Positions 34,071 through 46,514 of a stretch of 64,000 nucleotides of DNA are shown one piece after another. Each line of letters starts with the position of its first letter. Position 1 is the first letter of the stretch. The position numbers were made by a program, and so were the translations under genes. The notes beneath the pieces are model-generated. The model was given only the letters and a program-made list of their open reading frames with translations, searched no databases and had not been told where the DNA came from. The stretch is from Apoda limacodes (lineage: Eukaryota > Arthropoda > Insecta > Lepidoptera > Limacodidae), in NCBI GenBank assembly GCA_946406115.1, contig OX291552.1, positions 2,604,001-2,668,000 of the forward strand. Reading direction: 5' to 3'.

Positions 34071-34624
34071 TTGATAGAAGTGTATTTTCTTTCTGTCTCG
34101 CTCACTCTTGTCACCTGCTTTTGATGTTACTTCAAGATATTATTTTTTTAGTAGTAGAACAGAATTTAATGCCGCAGCAAGTTAGCGATGGACAATCTAG
34201 ATAGTACATCCGTGTATAAACTTGGTGGACACGTACAAAGAAATTGTTTGTCCGTTCGTTTATGAAATTTTATGGATATTTAAAATAAAAAAATAAAACA
34301 GAAATTAAGAAAGTAAAAAATAAAGCTCTATAACTGATATATAATACCTACCCTACTTCAATAGGTGTTTTTTTCGCTTTAAAGCCGGATGCTAAAATTC
34401 TTATATTAAAAATTTGCAGTAAAAGTATATAAAAATTAGTGAAGTAATAGGCAAAGCTAAAAAAAACATGTAGTTCAATATTCTGTCAGCTTTAGGGCCT
34501 TTTTTACTTTTGAGTCGGTTTTTAAAGTTTTTTTTTTTTAATTCTTTCTAGCTACTTTTTACGTGTCTTATGACTGTGTTGTTTCCTAAACAATTCTCGT
34601 CATTTTATTTCAATACCAAAACAC
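34071..34624. other. No recognised feature
   Basis: AT-rich, non-coding. Confidence 0.45.
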
Positions 34625-34960
34625 TACAGATGACGTCACTCACATTAGCTCTTGTAAACACGCACGTAGGAAGATCAATATAATAACATACTGAAGAAAA
34701 ACAAACGACTCACAGACCACACGTATTTACTATGCGATCAAAAGATATATATAAATAGTACAGAACATATTGGCAAAGTCAAGGGTTGGGCAGAAATGCA
34801 TGCGGGGTGAACGACCGCCGAAACGTAGAGCGCAGCAAGGTCACGCACACTAGCGCGTAGCATGCACACATAGACGTGCCGCGACCGTGAAATTAGAAAT
34901 AGTAGTGTTGTCCTATGCTAAATAGTTTAAAAGTATCGATAAGTATTATCGATATGCCAA
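34625..34960. promoter_or_regulatory. Promoter-like motif cluster
   Basis: A CRE-type 'tgacgtca' lies near 34630, a CpG-rich 110 bp patch at 34795-34890, and two exact copies of TATCGATA at 34934-34941 and 34947-34954. TATCGATA is the DREF response element found in insect core promoters. The combination within 330 bp of otherwise AT-rich DNA suggests a promoter or enhancer. No open frame starts just downstream on either strand, so a promoter for a distant exon or a non-coding RNA would be needed. Functional status is inferred only. Confidence 0.35.
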
Positions 34961-36679
34961 AAAACTCATAAGAAGTACAGAGTTGCCTAGGGTCCATTTC
35001 TAAAATTAAGCAAAAATCAGTGAATAGAAAGACATTATTTTTTCTCATTTTGGTCACATCATAATTTACTAATATTCAGTTTCAGCATACAAAAGCAAAC
35101 ATTTTTGAAAATATTTAATAACACATATCGTATGGTTATTAAGGTTAAGTCCTCGCCACCAATTTGGTTAACATATTTCGACAGTGCACTGAACTTATAA
35201 ATAATACACAAAATACTAAATAAATACCAAAATTTATTTACTTTGAATATTCAGTGTATGCACAAACGAGGCCCCGACTGAGTAAGCGAGCGTCGACCAT
35301 CCAATTCTGAATGCTAATGCAAGACGTTCAAGGAATTTACAACGAAGGCTTAGCATGAAAAAACGATCGTTTCCTGACACAGTGTGTACTATGTTGCACA
35401 TGATAATTTGAGTGGCGTAATTTATATCGACTTACTTTCGATGCTTAGTTGATAGGAGTTTTATGATTGCAGATTGCATTGTATATTTTTAGTATACAAG
35501 GGTACGATAATTAGCTAGTTAAAATGTAGTTTTGTAAACAGTCATTTATTGCTTTGTTTTTAAATAATATTGTATAAGTTAGCTATAATTTTTAATAAAA
35601 ATATGACAAAAAATAGTTATTGAAAATTAATATTCGGCAATAGTAATTCAGCAATTCGGTATTATTCAGAATATCGGAGAGATTCAGTAAAATTGAGAAT
35701 TAATTAATGTTTTCTTCAACACAGAGTGCTTATATAGAAAAAACCTGAAACCGTTAAATGGGTTAATTTAAACTGAATTATTTAAAGAACCTACTATTTT
35801 ATTGTTCATAATAACAGAAAATTACTTTATAGTTGAGTTTACCACCCACATTGTGAAACATAATTTCACGAACGTTTACAATTGAAGCAGAATCAAATAA
35901 CGACCTGTGCTGCTTTTGCATTATTCATTTTCATGCTTGCTGTTATATGTATAAAGCTTAGTGAATTTAGTTATTTTTAAAAGTATACTCTTACTAAAAT
36001 ATTTCTGTATTCCGAATCCGGAAGTACACTATATATTTCTTTACATTTGACGATGTTTCTAAATGTCCAAAGGTACTATAGAAATGCTTTGAAAATCTCT
36101 GAAAAAATGCAAAATGCTGGTGCACATCATTACAAACCTTTATTACAAAAAAATAATATACTAAAACATTTGCTAGGAATTTGAAAGATACAGAGAAAAT
36201 TTACATATAATTTAGACCTAAGTCAATAATAAAAGAATACAATTCCTCCACATTTTTTTAGTTTTATTTATCTTCAATTTTTAAATATTATCGACATAAA
36301 TCTGTGATTGTTGCTTCCCATCTCTAGGCAAGTCGTTGCACTATGGCTGACTAATTTCAGTTTCACTACGGCACTGTGTTTGCTTTGAAACTGACTCGTG
36401 GTTTATTTTCGTAATGTTAGGCTCCGACGTACGATAATTTAAGGCGCCTACGCATTGCACCGCTATCTTGTTTCTGTTTTTACTATTAAATTAAAAGCAG
36501 CAAATAAAATGCTATGGTACTTCACTGATATTGATTTAAAAAGTAGAAATAGTATTTTAGACCGAACTTAATTTTGGCCGTTTAACAACCCGCTCTCTTG
36601 ACTCCGTGTAACCATAATAAAAATAAAAGTACGACACAACTTTATTGTAATATGGCCGATAACTATCTTTTTTATGTGT
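34961..36679. other. About 1.7 kb without a recognised feature
   Basis: AT-rich. A GC-richer stretch at 36320-36480 holds no motif I can name. Confidence 0.45.
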
Positions 36680-36745
36680 AGGTACTAGTAGCAGTTGCCT
36701 TAATTTTGCAAAAAACATCGCAGGTTCAAATCCTGTTGGTATACA
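36680..36745 (+). mobile_element. tRNA-like T-arm, possible SINE fragment
   Basis: 'gcaggttcaaatcctgt' (36720-36736) forms a T-stem and carries a B box (GGTTCAAATCC). Upstream 'ggtactagtagcagttgcc' is only loosely A-box-like and no acceptor stem pairs. It is more likely a SINE head than a tRNA gene. Confidence 0.35.
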
Positions 36746-36867
36746 AATTATGTGTTTATTTTAATAGAATAGAAATAAGTAGAAATGGCAAAAAAATTAT
36801 ATAAAATTGAGCCATTATGTAGTATAATCATATTAGGGCATTATGTATGTTTCTTACACTCATACTT

Positions 36868-37085
36868 ACAGTACTCCCGCGAACGCTTGGGGTGTGGAAT
36901 TAGCTCTCTGCTAGGGTTTTCTCTAAGGACTACAGTAGTTCTTCAAGAAAGAAGTTATTGGATTTTTCAAGGGTAGGCGACGCGCCAGTGATACTGGTGT
37001 TACAAGCGTCCATAGGCTACGGTGACCGCTTACCATCAGGTGGACCGGAAGCTTGTTTGCTACCTTAGATATATAAAATAAAAAA
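36868..37085 (+). mobile_element. Jockey-type LINE 3' end fragment
   Basis: The coding remnant 'ctcccgcgaacgcttggggt' (LPRTLGVWN, then a stop) continues as VFSKDYS and, after a small deletion, FFKKEVIGFFK. The 3' tail follows with 'gttacaagcgtccataggct', 'gaccgcttaccatcaggtgg' and a terminal A-run after 37070. It is the same family as 20825-21235. Confidence 0.85.
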
Positions 37086-37424
37086 AAACTTATGTGTTTT
37101 TAACTGATTTTGCAATCCGGTGACAATAATTATTAAAAATGATATTTCGTATATATTTGTGCTTAAGTATAGTTAAAGTAACATTAAAATTGGTAAATTT
37201 TAATAATGTGAAAAAAAAGAAGGACTTTGTACTTGAGTTAATTGTTACATGACTTACGTACTCGTGCCTATATTTAACGTGACGGCTAAAATATTATAAT
37301 ATATTCTATTGTGTTAAATGTGTGTAGACTATCGTTTCACGCGCATAATAAATGAAGTAGGGATTTATAGTCAAAAGTTTTCGTAAAAACTACTTTTAGT
37401 TATACCTTCTTACAGTAGTTTTTT
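37086..37424. other. No recognised feature
   Basis: AT-rich, non-coding. Confidence 0.45.
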
Positions 37425-37570
37425 GCCTTATCCGTTACACGTCCCACCTCAGGGGCATGGGTCTCTCTTTAGATATTGAGTGTTACGTCCACTGGCCTTG
37501 TGCGTGTTGACGTACATTGTCGAGTTAGTGGCCAGTTTTCAAGCTACCCATAAGGTCTCTGACTTTTTTT
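37425..37570 (+). repeat. Dispersed repeat, second copy
   Basis: Same family as 30990-31190; see blocks listed there. It ends where a reversed LINE tail begins, so one may have inserted in or truncated the other. Confidence 0.55.
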
Positions 37571-37655
37571 GCAAACAAGCCTCCTGTCCTCCTGACGGTA
37601 AGCGGTCCCGCAGCCTATGGACTCTTGCAACACCTAGGGTATCGCTCGTGCGTTC
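37571..37655 (-). mobile_element. Jockey-type LINE 3' tail, minus strand
   Basis: The plus strand reads 'gcaaacaagcctcctgtcct', 'gacggtaagcggtcccgcag' and 'cctatggactcttgcaacac', the reverse complement of the tail in 36985-37050. It is the only minus-oriented tail of this family in the window. Confidence 0.75.
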
Positions 37656-39754
37656 CGTTTTCTTCAATAATTTATCTTGTTAAACAAGTATTTTTCATAT
37701 CACTGTCCTGGTTGCAGCATTAGATCAAGGTGTTGAAATATTGAGAAAATAAGAAAAACACACAAGAAATTTTATTGCTTTAAAAAAGGTTCTGAAAATA
37801 TTCTAGGAGGGAGAAAGAGAGAATCAGGTAGGTGCTTACTGTTTTGTTTTCAATAAATTCGTACCTCAGCCAACAGTGGCTAGGTCAGGCTTCGCTATAT
37901 GTGTAAACCTTGAAAGGATTAACCAGTGTATGGGCACACACCAAAATTATGTAGTGAGAGGGTGACAGGTCCTGGTGGTGACAGGTGACAGGTGGCGACG
38001 GGTGGTGCCATCGCCGTAAGACTGTTTTTGATACATTGCATCTGGACTTAGGGTTTCATAAATGTTTCTAGTTGTAATCTACTATCTTTAAAAGAATAAG
38101 TGGTTAAATAAACGTTAGACTTGGGACAGAATGATATATCCTCTTAGCCAGTACAAGACGAAATATAACAAGTTAGTCAGAATTGGACATTGGAATTGAA
38201 TATGGAATTGGAATTAAAAGTGGACTGTTATTTTATGTTGCCAAACGATGGAGCTGATGAGGGGCTTTTGATATTCAAATTAATAAGTGAAGATGAAGAA
38301 AAGTTCTTGGTTGCGCCGCAATGCTTATGTTTAAGTAATGCCGTCTGGTGATAACATCTCACTAAATGATGGTGTCAGTAATTCGTGGATTGGAGTCCAT
38401 ATTGCCCCTTGAAATCGGCTCGTGATTGGCTGTACATCGAAAGACGCCTGATGTTCATAATGTTAGTTATATGAACTCGCTGTGAACACACGGTTTTCCA
38501 CATTTTTGTTACAAATAGGTTTTGAAAATACCACGTATCCCCTGCATACGTATATGTTTTTGATAATGTATATATTAGTGTATTATTCTGGACTATTCTG
38601 TGACTATATGTGCTTATTTTAGAGTATCGACTGAAATTGCTGGCCAGCAACTTCCCTCAGGATAACATAAGAGAAATTGGTGCATAAGGATTTGGTAAGT
38701 ATATTGCACAGGTTTACTTTATCTAGAGTTAGTGCGCAGCAACCATACATACAACCTAAATTTCAAAATGACTTACTATGGTCTTGCAATTGATGAAGGG
38801 AATTTTTATCGTCGACTTTATTTCGAATTTAATTCTAATAGCGTCATATAAGTATTCTGCTAAAGAAACGTAATAGTTGTTTATTCAAACTTTAAAAATA
38901 CGGCACCGAGCCGGTAGAGAACCTTTTATTACAATATATTTATGTCTTAACACCTAAATGTATTTAGAACCAATAATTGATTAAAATCAACTCCTAAAAA
39001 CACAGCAATTAAATTACTAATTAACGAAAAACGAACCAAAAGTCACTTCCTTAGGTCCCAATTAAAAAAAGTACCCTCACTGCCTAGCTTGCCTCACCAG
39101 TTGTCTGTGTTTTTTTCGTAAATTAGAAGAAAATAGATCTTTAGGCATTGCAATACAGTTCGAACTCAAATGTTTTCAGCCGTCCCAAATAGACTTACTT
39201 TATTTGAATTTAAACCTTAATGTAGTTGTATAAAATTTAAACTAATTTGGCTGAGTTTTACAAATTACTTAAATGAAGGATCCAAAGTTTAGTAAAGAAA
39301 ACCTCACCTTAATCTCTACGAACACAACTCAGAATCGATTTAAAAGTCTTTACCTCCTTTTAAAGTGTAAAGAAACCGCCAAAATGCATCGGTAGGTCAA
39401 CGAACTTAGCTCACCAAGGACAGTGCATTCAGTCTTTTAAACCAGCAATAGGCAGGACCTAAATAGGTCCGCCATTATGCGCCTGTTTTTTTAATGACGC
39501 CATCTTTATTTTTTGAGTCTTTTTGTCTGACAATGCTGGGCTAGACTGTTGTTTTTGGAGGTTTAATTAGAAGGCGTTAATGAGTTCCTACACAGTTTTA
39601 AATTATTCGAAAATAGTTTTTAAAGTTCAGTAATGAAATGGGTGAAAACGGTATTTTTTTCACAATTAACTCCGTGTATCACACTTTCATTATTTCATTG
39701 TTGGAACCTGATAAGCAAAAGAATGTCTAAGAAGTGTAGTAAACAAAAAAAAAA
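37656..39754. other. About 2.1 kb without a recognised gene
   Basis: A short run of overlapping 'ggtgacaggt' repeats lies at 37965-38010. The minus-strand 91-codon frame at 38375-38650 has no recognisable domain. The rest is AT-rich. Confidence 0.45.
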
Positions 39755-39860
39755 CAGTCAAGTGCGAGTATGGCTCGCGCACCGAAGGTTCTGTACAAAC
39801 TTCTTATATGTAAATAGTTCTTCCATAATAAGATCAAGTCTCAGAAGTTTATGAACAGTT
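39755..39860 (+). repeat. Family A 5' fragment
   Basis: 'acagtcaagtgcgagtatgg', 'ctcgcgcaccgaaggttctg' and 'aataagatcaagtctcagaa' match the start of the copy at 14166. The copy stops after about 100 bp. Confidence 0.8.
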
Positions 39861-39879
39861 TTTGGATTTTTTGGAAAAA

Positions 39880-40010
39880 TAGACTATATTCATCAGGGAT
39901 AATGTCGGCTTCTAATGGTAAAATATTTTTTCAAATCGGTCCGGTAGTTTTGGAGCCTATTCAATAGAAACAAACAATCAAATCTTCCCTCTTTATAATA
40001 TTGTATAGAA
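39880..40010 (+). repeat. Family B 3' fragment
   Basis: 'tttcaaatcggtccggtagt', 'tttggagcctattcaataga' and 'ctctttataatattgtatag' are the usual closing blocks of family B. Confidence 0.65.
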
Positions 40011-40469
40011 ATCATTATTCCCAGTACATTTGTCTAACAAAACTTCACCGATTTTGAGTAAACTAAATTTTGTTTTTGAGGCTGCCAAATTCAAGTCTTT
40101 TATTAGTTTTTAAAATTCAAAATGGCTAATCTAATATGGCTTTTATTTTTTTTGTAAAACGTCTTCGATATCATGCTATAGACAGAGAAAAGGGAGAAGT
40201 TGCCCGTGCGGTTTATTATTGATTATTATCAAGTTGTAATTAATTTACTTTTTTTATTTATCCAGTCTTACAATACACACCTATCAACACAGACTTGAAC
40301 ACATAGTTAACATTTATATGAGTCATTGTCAACAAAGTTACGTCGTTTAGACTGTAACTGTATACTTGTGTTAGTTTTTCATTTACTCCTTCAGTCTTTC
40401 CCGTTTTTAATTGTTTTTCTGAATAACAGTCTTGTCTCCAGTAACATGTTTTGGTGTCCTTTTAATATA
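40011..40469. other. No recognised feature
   Basis: AT-rich, with no supported open frame. Confidence 0.4.
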
Positions 40470-40752
40470 ATCCATACTAATATAATAAATGCGAAATTAA
40501 ATTTGCTTGTGGGTTGGTTTGTCCTTTCTTCACGTCGCAACGAAGCATCCATTTGAGCTTAAATTTCACGCAGGGATATTTGAATAATGAAGAGATGAAA
40601 AAGGATTTATGCTACTTATTACCAGAAAAAGTTCCTACAGAAATAACTATGACCAATCTCACGTGAATGAACTATAGCCATAGCTTGCTATAGCCAACTT
40701 CCTTACTATAATCAAGGGTACGAGAACGAAGCCGCTGGCAGAAGCTAGTCAA
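40470..40752 (-). repeat. Family B dispersed repeat
   Basis: The plus strand opens 'ccatactaatataataaatg', then 'tttgtcctttcttcacgtcg', and closes 'gaacgaagccgctggcagaa' + 'gctagt'. Both expected ends are present, so this is a nearly complete ~280 bp copy. It is non-coding. Confidence 0.75.
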
Positions 40753-41697
40753 TAAATAATATTGAACACGTTTTTAATTTAACACCAAATTAACATAATT
40801 TTGAAATCACATCGGTAGTTATTTTGCTAAAATTATTTACAAAAGTTTAAATAATTCCTTTTCTTAAATCTGAAACTTGAAACAATTTTCTTCGGTAGTG
40901 AATAACTAATTATTTATTATAATTAGTTCGATTGCCTGAGAAAATTAAAAAAAAAATTATAGACAAGACCCATTGCTTATAATTTTATTACCTATGAATA
41001 TGATAGAATACTTATCTTTTTGCTGTTAAAAAATCAGTTTTGAAAATCGCATTGTAAGTTTTCTTTCGAAAACCCTGACAAAAAGTCTAAGTTTTACAAA
41101 ACATATTTTTACGCCAAATAAATTGCTAGTGTGGGCAGAGACTGGCTAAAGCGTGACCACAATACCGATGCAGTTTAGGATGCAGGTTGCATTCCCTTTC
41201 CGTAGCGATTGCTGAAACGCATCGACATTGATGCGTTGCTTTGATACATAATAACTAACAACCGAATATATCAACAACTGGTTATAAACTAACAACTGAC
41301 TACCTATCTAACTATATTTTTTTTATAAGTATTACATTCAGTGAGACGTCAAATTTCCTATGATGCACTAATCCAATTAGATATTTAGGCCCAACGCAAA
41401 TTGCAAGTAATGTCCGACAGAAAAATCCTAGCTCGCGTCGTGCCGACCCCGCACACTGGTACGGTTGGCGATTCGGCGTCTAGTTATGTCTAACCGCACC
41501 GCAACAACACACGTCTCGTTCTTTCTATGCACAGCGAAATAGATGACGACACGTAATTGTTACTGGCACTATTGTTTCTATTCTATTCACAGATTATTAT
41601 AAATGTGAAAGTTATTAGGATTGTTTGTCATTGAATCATTCCGCAGCATTCTATTGAGCTAAAATTTGTCACAAAGATAGGTGCTTCCTACTTATAT
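40753..41697. other. No recognised feature
   Basis: AT-rich to 41100. From 41100 to 41560 composition is more balanced and includes 'gatgcaggttgcattcc', a faint B-box-like string. No element can be delimited. Confidence 0.4.
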
Positions 41698-41790
41698 TAA
41701 ATAAATAAATATTTTTGGACATTATGCACAACGCCATCTGGTACCAAAGTAAGCAAAGCTTGTGTTGTGGATACCAAACAATGGAGGAGG
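41698..41790 (-). mobile_element. SINE 3'-part fragment, minus strand
   Basis: 'aaataaataaatatttttgg', 'acattatgcacaacgccatc' and 'aaagtaagcaaagcttgtgt' match the 3' side of the SINE at 33815-34070. The tRNA head is absent. Confidence 0.7.
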
Positions 41791-42059
41791 ACAAGTGTGT
41801 CAAATATTTTTAAAAATTACTTTTTATGCTTTTAGTTTGATACACATCTCAATGGTTTTTGAAGTGAAAACTTCTTTAGCGGCGTTGTGCACTTTTTTTG
41901 GTATGGGTAAAAAATGATAAACTCGCGTCAGGTCACGTGTCGTTTAATCGTGAAAATTCGTAAGACGGAAACCGTAATGCCACGCCTATTATAATTTTTA
42001 TTTTTAGTATTCGCGATTTAATAGTACAGGGAGGTTGGATATAGAATTTTAATTCTATG

Positions 42060-42226
42060 ACAGATTGCGATGTCAAATATACTACGTCAAAAAAGTAAAT
42101 AAACAAACATTATTATTTGTTGACAATGTCAAAGGCATGTATTGTGACATATTTGAGTGTTAACCGCGAATCGTGTGTAAAGGTTTTCACTTCTGCCGGC
42201 ACTCCCGGAGTGCAACTCGTTTTTTT
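42060..42226 (+). repeat. Inverted-repeat element, half copy
   Basis: 'ttgacaatgtcaaaggcatg', 'gtgttaaccgcgaatcgtgt', 'aaaggttttcacttctgccg' and 'ctcccggagtgcaactcg' are shared with 47745-47914. Here only one terminal arm is present. Confidence 0.7.
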
Positions 42227-42294
42227 TTTCGATTATATCTTTATGACATACTATAGACGCCATATTGATTTTTTTCTTTAAATGTAGCCTATTA

Positions 42295-42632
42295 TATATA
42301 ACTAGATTTTGCCAGCGGCTCCGCCCGCCCTATATTTGGTTATCGGCGTGGAACTCCTTAATTAACTCATTATTTATTATACTAATGACGTTTGCTACAG
42401 CAAGCTGCAGTTATAGCTATAGTTCGATTAAACTCAGTTATAGTTAGTCCCGCGGGAACTTTTGATTTTTCGGGATAAAAAGTAGCCTGTCACTCTTCAT
42501 CCCTTAAAAATCTCTATCTCTATCTCCACTTAAAACATCACGTAAGCTCGTTGCTCCGTTTTGCCGTGAAAGACACAAGACACACACATACAATTTCCCA
42601 TTAATAATATTAAAGTATAGATAGTCTCCCGG
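42295..42632 (-). repeat. Family B dispersed repeat
   Basis: It starts 'aactagattttgccagcggc', then 'tcccgcgggaacttttgatt', 'cgggataaaaagtagcctgt', 'gctcgttgctccgttttgcc' and ends 'cccattaataatattaaagt'. All are hallmark blocks of this repeat. An open frame at 42265-42447 lies inside and is not a gene. Confidence 0.85.
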
Positions 42633-42714
42633 ACTATAAGAACAAATCTATTGACATCATATTTCTTAAAAGAGTTGATTTAGTAGCTTGATAATATCTG
42701 TATAAAAACAGATA

Positions 42715-42798
42715 TTCTGACTTGATCATTCACAAGACATCATAGTGATCCTATAAGGGTGGAGCCTATTTTTTTTTTTGAGATACGGAACTATAAAA
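42715..42798 (+). repeat. Family A 3' end fragment
   Basis: 'agtgatcctataagggtgga' and 'tttttgagatacggaactat' are the closing blocks of family A. Confidence 0.75.
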
Positions 42799-43532
42799 TA
42801 TCAAAAAAAAACATGCGAGTTATTTATAAAGTGTTTTTTTATTTTTTTAAATTTTTAGAAATTTTAAAAAGAGGAAAAGCAAATATTTAGTTTAAAATGA
42901 GAGAAATACCTAAGTATGTATAGCGTGATCAGAAAATTGACATAGAAAAAGATTAAGAAGTGTTTTGGCACAAAATAAATGGAGTGATCAATATTTTAAG
43001 AGGTAAGGTATTTTAAATAGTTTTGGGCATGGAAAAAGAATTACTCAATGAAGATTTATAAAATATGACGTAAAAAAAATATTTAACAGAGTTTTACCAA
43101 ATCTACTCCATAATTTGCTAACACAAATAGTAATCAGTTCCAAATCCAACACCATTACTTTCGCTTTCCATTGCCACACGTTAATGTATAGTGTACCAAT
43201 CAATAATTACACGGGTGGCAGTGGAACTGGTGATAGACTTAAAAACGGTTACCAATGGAGGTAAACTATCGCCCTGTTGATTGGAGACGTTCCAAACATT
43301 GAATAGTTTTGAGTGCTTTATATGAAGACATTAATAACAGTACTTAGATAAAGTAAAAATGTGCGTCAGGAACGTAAAAGTTAAAGTATGCGGTCTCTAC
43401 CTGCCTCTGTGCATGAGCAACCGGTGTGCTTTGTATGTATATATGCATACAAGTACCCGCATTAAGTTATAATACAATTTAAACGACGTTTGTTGGTGGC
43501 AGACGATAGATAGACGAGAAACGTGCTTGGTA
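42799..43532. other. No recognised feature
   Basis: AT-rich, with no gene or repeat recognised. Confidence 0.45.
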
Positions 43533-44098
43533 TTGCACGCCTCATAAGCGGAGCGGTGAGGTAGTGCTCTACTCTCGACATGTCAAAAAACCCAGTCTTT
43601 CGAAACTTAAATGACGTTTTTTTTTTAATATAACACTTACAGGATAATATGAGTGCACTAATATGAAGTTAAATAATCTGTCTAGCACATATGGTACATT
43701 TTATAAACAATTAATTTGTTTAATATAATAAATAATAACATTAAAACTAATCATTCTTGGACGTCCGTGAGTCTGTGTTTATGTGACCATGTATGTGGCT
43801 GAGAAATTGGTCGAAAAATTCATCTTACCAGAATACTTTTGTTTTTAATATATAAAGTATTACACTGTGCTGATTCCTAGTTAATATTAGCGTTCTAAGT
43901 ACTGTCGTTTAATTATAATTTATAAAAAACTACCATATATAAAAATATACCACTGTATACTGTATATCTATATATATATATTATTTTTATTTTGTAGTAT
44001 ATTTTTTCCTCACCTTATTTGTTATTTTATTTTAAAAAACTTGAGTTTTTGTTTTAGATTTTTTTTTTAAATGTGAATGACCGCTATGAGGCGTGCAC
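43533..44098. repeat. Region bounded by 18-19 bp inverted repeats
   Basis: 'tgcacgcctcataagcgg' (43534-43551) and 'ccgctatgaggcgtgca' (44081-44097) are inverted copies differing by one base. The 530 bp between them is AT-rich and has no transposase. A non-autonomous DNA element is possible, but no target duplication was seen. Confidence 0.45.
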
Positions 44099-44404
44099 TT
44101 TTGGATTTTCCAAATTTTTATTGAAATTATACTAGAATATATCGCGCTTTGACGTATTTTCTGCTGTAACAACCCCATTTTCTACCCCATTTACGCAGAC
44201 GATGTCCGAAATAGACGGTTATTAATAAAATTTATTATATACGTAAATGTAAGAAAATAAATAAAACTTTATAAATAACTCGCATGTTTTCTTTTTGATA
44301 TTTTATAGTTCCGTAACGTAGATACATTTGAGTTTGTAAAAATATACAATAAAATACGTATGGTATCTATTTATTAAAATAATATGTGGGTTGTCGTCTT
44401 CTGT

Positions 44405-44543
44405 TCTACGCGCTTCTACTACGAAAACTGTAGACCTCTACGAAGTTTCGTAGCATAGAAATAGATTTGTAGCTAGAACCTCGTAGCGCTACGTTTGGTT
44501 ACTTTCGTAGGCTGCGCGTAGCTTTTTTTATTAAAGCGTAGCT
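44405..44543. repeat. CTACG/CGTAG cluster, 9 copies
   Basis: Nine copies of CTACG or CGTAG in about 140 bp, often as 'tctacgaag', 'ttcgtagc' or 'gcgtagct'. Many are mutually complementary and would fold locally. See also 8795-8882. Confidence 0.7.
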
Positions 44544-45344
44544 GTGAAACTATTAACGATAATTTGAATTCCTTGTTTCTAGTTTTCTTTATGAAATTTG
44601 AATTTGAATTTTAATAGGTAAAGTTACAATGGATATCTTACCGAAGCAACTCGATGTCTGTCTAACTGTCCGTCTGATACACGTGTTTCTCACTGCCAAA
44701 CGTAGTGTTTTCATATCATGTTTCAAATTATATTATATTTACCAAAGTCGAGGAATATTTTGTATCTTGTCATATTCTAACTGTAAATTATTATTGTTTT
44801 CTTAATATTTTTGTTTTGTTCGTCTATCTGTCCGCGGCTTAGCTCGGAGACTATAAAAACAAGAAAGCTATAATTTGTCATGGGTAAACAAACGTATTAA
44901 TCAATCAGTATACATTTTTCTTTTAGTCAAGTGCCCCCCTGCTTGCTAAGTGATTGTTTTAGAATATATTTTTTTCTTATACCAAAATTCAAGATCAGAG
45001 AAAAAAGTTTTCCAATATCCTTTTGTAATCTATTTTCACTGTTTTTTTAAAAAAAATGTAAAAACAGCCGTCCTCTCCTATATTTAAAAACCGATAGCTA
45101 ATTGCCCCTAGGCTTGTTCTTGACTCATAAAGGGGACAAACAGCGGTTAAGGCAACTAACGACCATGTTTTGATTCCATTAACTTATTCGTATTAATGAA
45201 AAAAAATATTAACTAAAACTTTATATTATCTTTAGTAGCTTAAAATGTTTGACGAGAAGATAATTTTAACGTACTTTTTAAAGTTAACTTAACTGAAACT
45301 GAACCTACATAATAATATTCTAGAGTTCACAGTTATGGTGGTGT
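44544..45344. other. No recognised feature
   Basis: AT-rich, non-coding. Confidence 0.45.
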
Positions 45345-45435
45345 AATATACAGCGTGTGACCGAGCGTGCTTGTGACGTCACGGGACGCGTGTCGCTGGG
45401 GGCGGCCGCTGCGTGTTGTACACGTTTGTACACAA
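45345..45435. promoter_or_regulatory. CpG-rich patch with CRE-like site
   Basis: 'cttgtgacgtcacgggacgc' (the palindrome TGACGTCA at about 45373) is followed by 'gctgggggcggccgctgcg'. It is CpG-dense in an AT-rich context, a composition often seen in insect promoters. No adjacent open frame supports a gene start. Confidence 0.3.
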
Positions 45436-46514
45436 CTAATACCTACTCTGTTTGCTCACGTTGTTCTTCACCACTATCGGTTGCACACACTTTTTTTATA
45501 TAACAGAAGTTACGAATAGGTTTCTTTCTTTCCGTTTGTGAGTTTCAACAGTCAATTGATTTATACATTTTTATGTAAATAGTTCAGATAGTAAGACAAA
45601 AAAAAATTACAATTAATTAGTTTCAGAAAATTGTAAAAAAAATTAATTAGTTCAGTACTTCTAATTTTTCGTGGTTTATGTGTTTCGTTCCCCTTCTCTT
45701 TGTACTCATGTTTAAATAATCTGAAAAATATATAATATTAACTTTTGCCGGCAGTATTCCTACTCAAACTCCTTATTATAGTATAAAGTTTGCTATTTGT
45801 ATAAAGTTAAAAATAAAATGTTCGTTACACAAATTGTGTCTGCCTGATTTTGATGTCATTAAAAAGATACTTTTCAAAAAAGTAAAACATAGTTTTCTGC
45901 CACTTCTCAGTTGTTATTCTGTCCACTTAAATAAAAGTCTGCGCCAAACAAAGAAATTCAATAATTTGATGTTTTGTTACAAACAATATAAATTATTTAT
46001 GAAAAGAAAACTGAAAACTGACTGCGTTTAAAATATTCAACCGAAAAGAAAATAAGTCATAACTCAGTTTTGATATTTTTGTAGCGCTCTGTCCAGTCAG
46101 AACAAATAATGTTCTCGAGTATTAAGAAAAGACTAATTGGTATATTGGTAGATACCTGCCGGGTTTGTAACCCGACCTAAACGCAAGACAGATGACGCCA
46201 AAACCACACGGCTCTTAGTCTCTTAGTTTTTTATAAATAATCTTAAAATAGGCTTGTGAAACTCCTAAAACCTCAAAATTACTACAAAATTTTAATATTT
46301 CCAGGTCTGATAGGTACGACGTATTACTACTTTCATTTTTTTTTATTCAAAAATAAAAAGTATTACGCATTTTATTAGGAACTAACAAAAAAATACGCAT
46401 TGAACGAACGGAAAGTTTCTTGAGCCTAAATAGACGTCTTCCGCCAACAAAAAAACCAGAACCTCACGCTCGTTAAATAACGAAGATAGTTCTGCAAGGA
46501 TCTGTTAGGGCGAA
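45436..46514. other. No recognised feature
   Basis: AT-rich. A small foldable 'cgggtttgtaacccg' lies near 46158. Confidence 0.45.

Noticed and set aside
36680..36745. A true tRNA gene
   Set aside because: Only the T-arm is convincing; acceptor and anticodon stems cannot be formed.
38375..38650. Minus-strand 91-codon frame
   Set aside because: No motif, no codon bias and no neighbouring exon; length is within chance for a 64 kb window.
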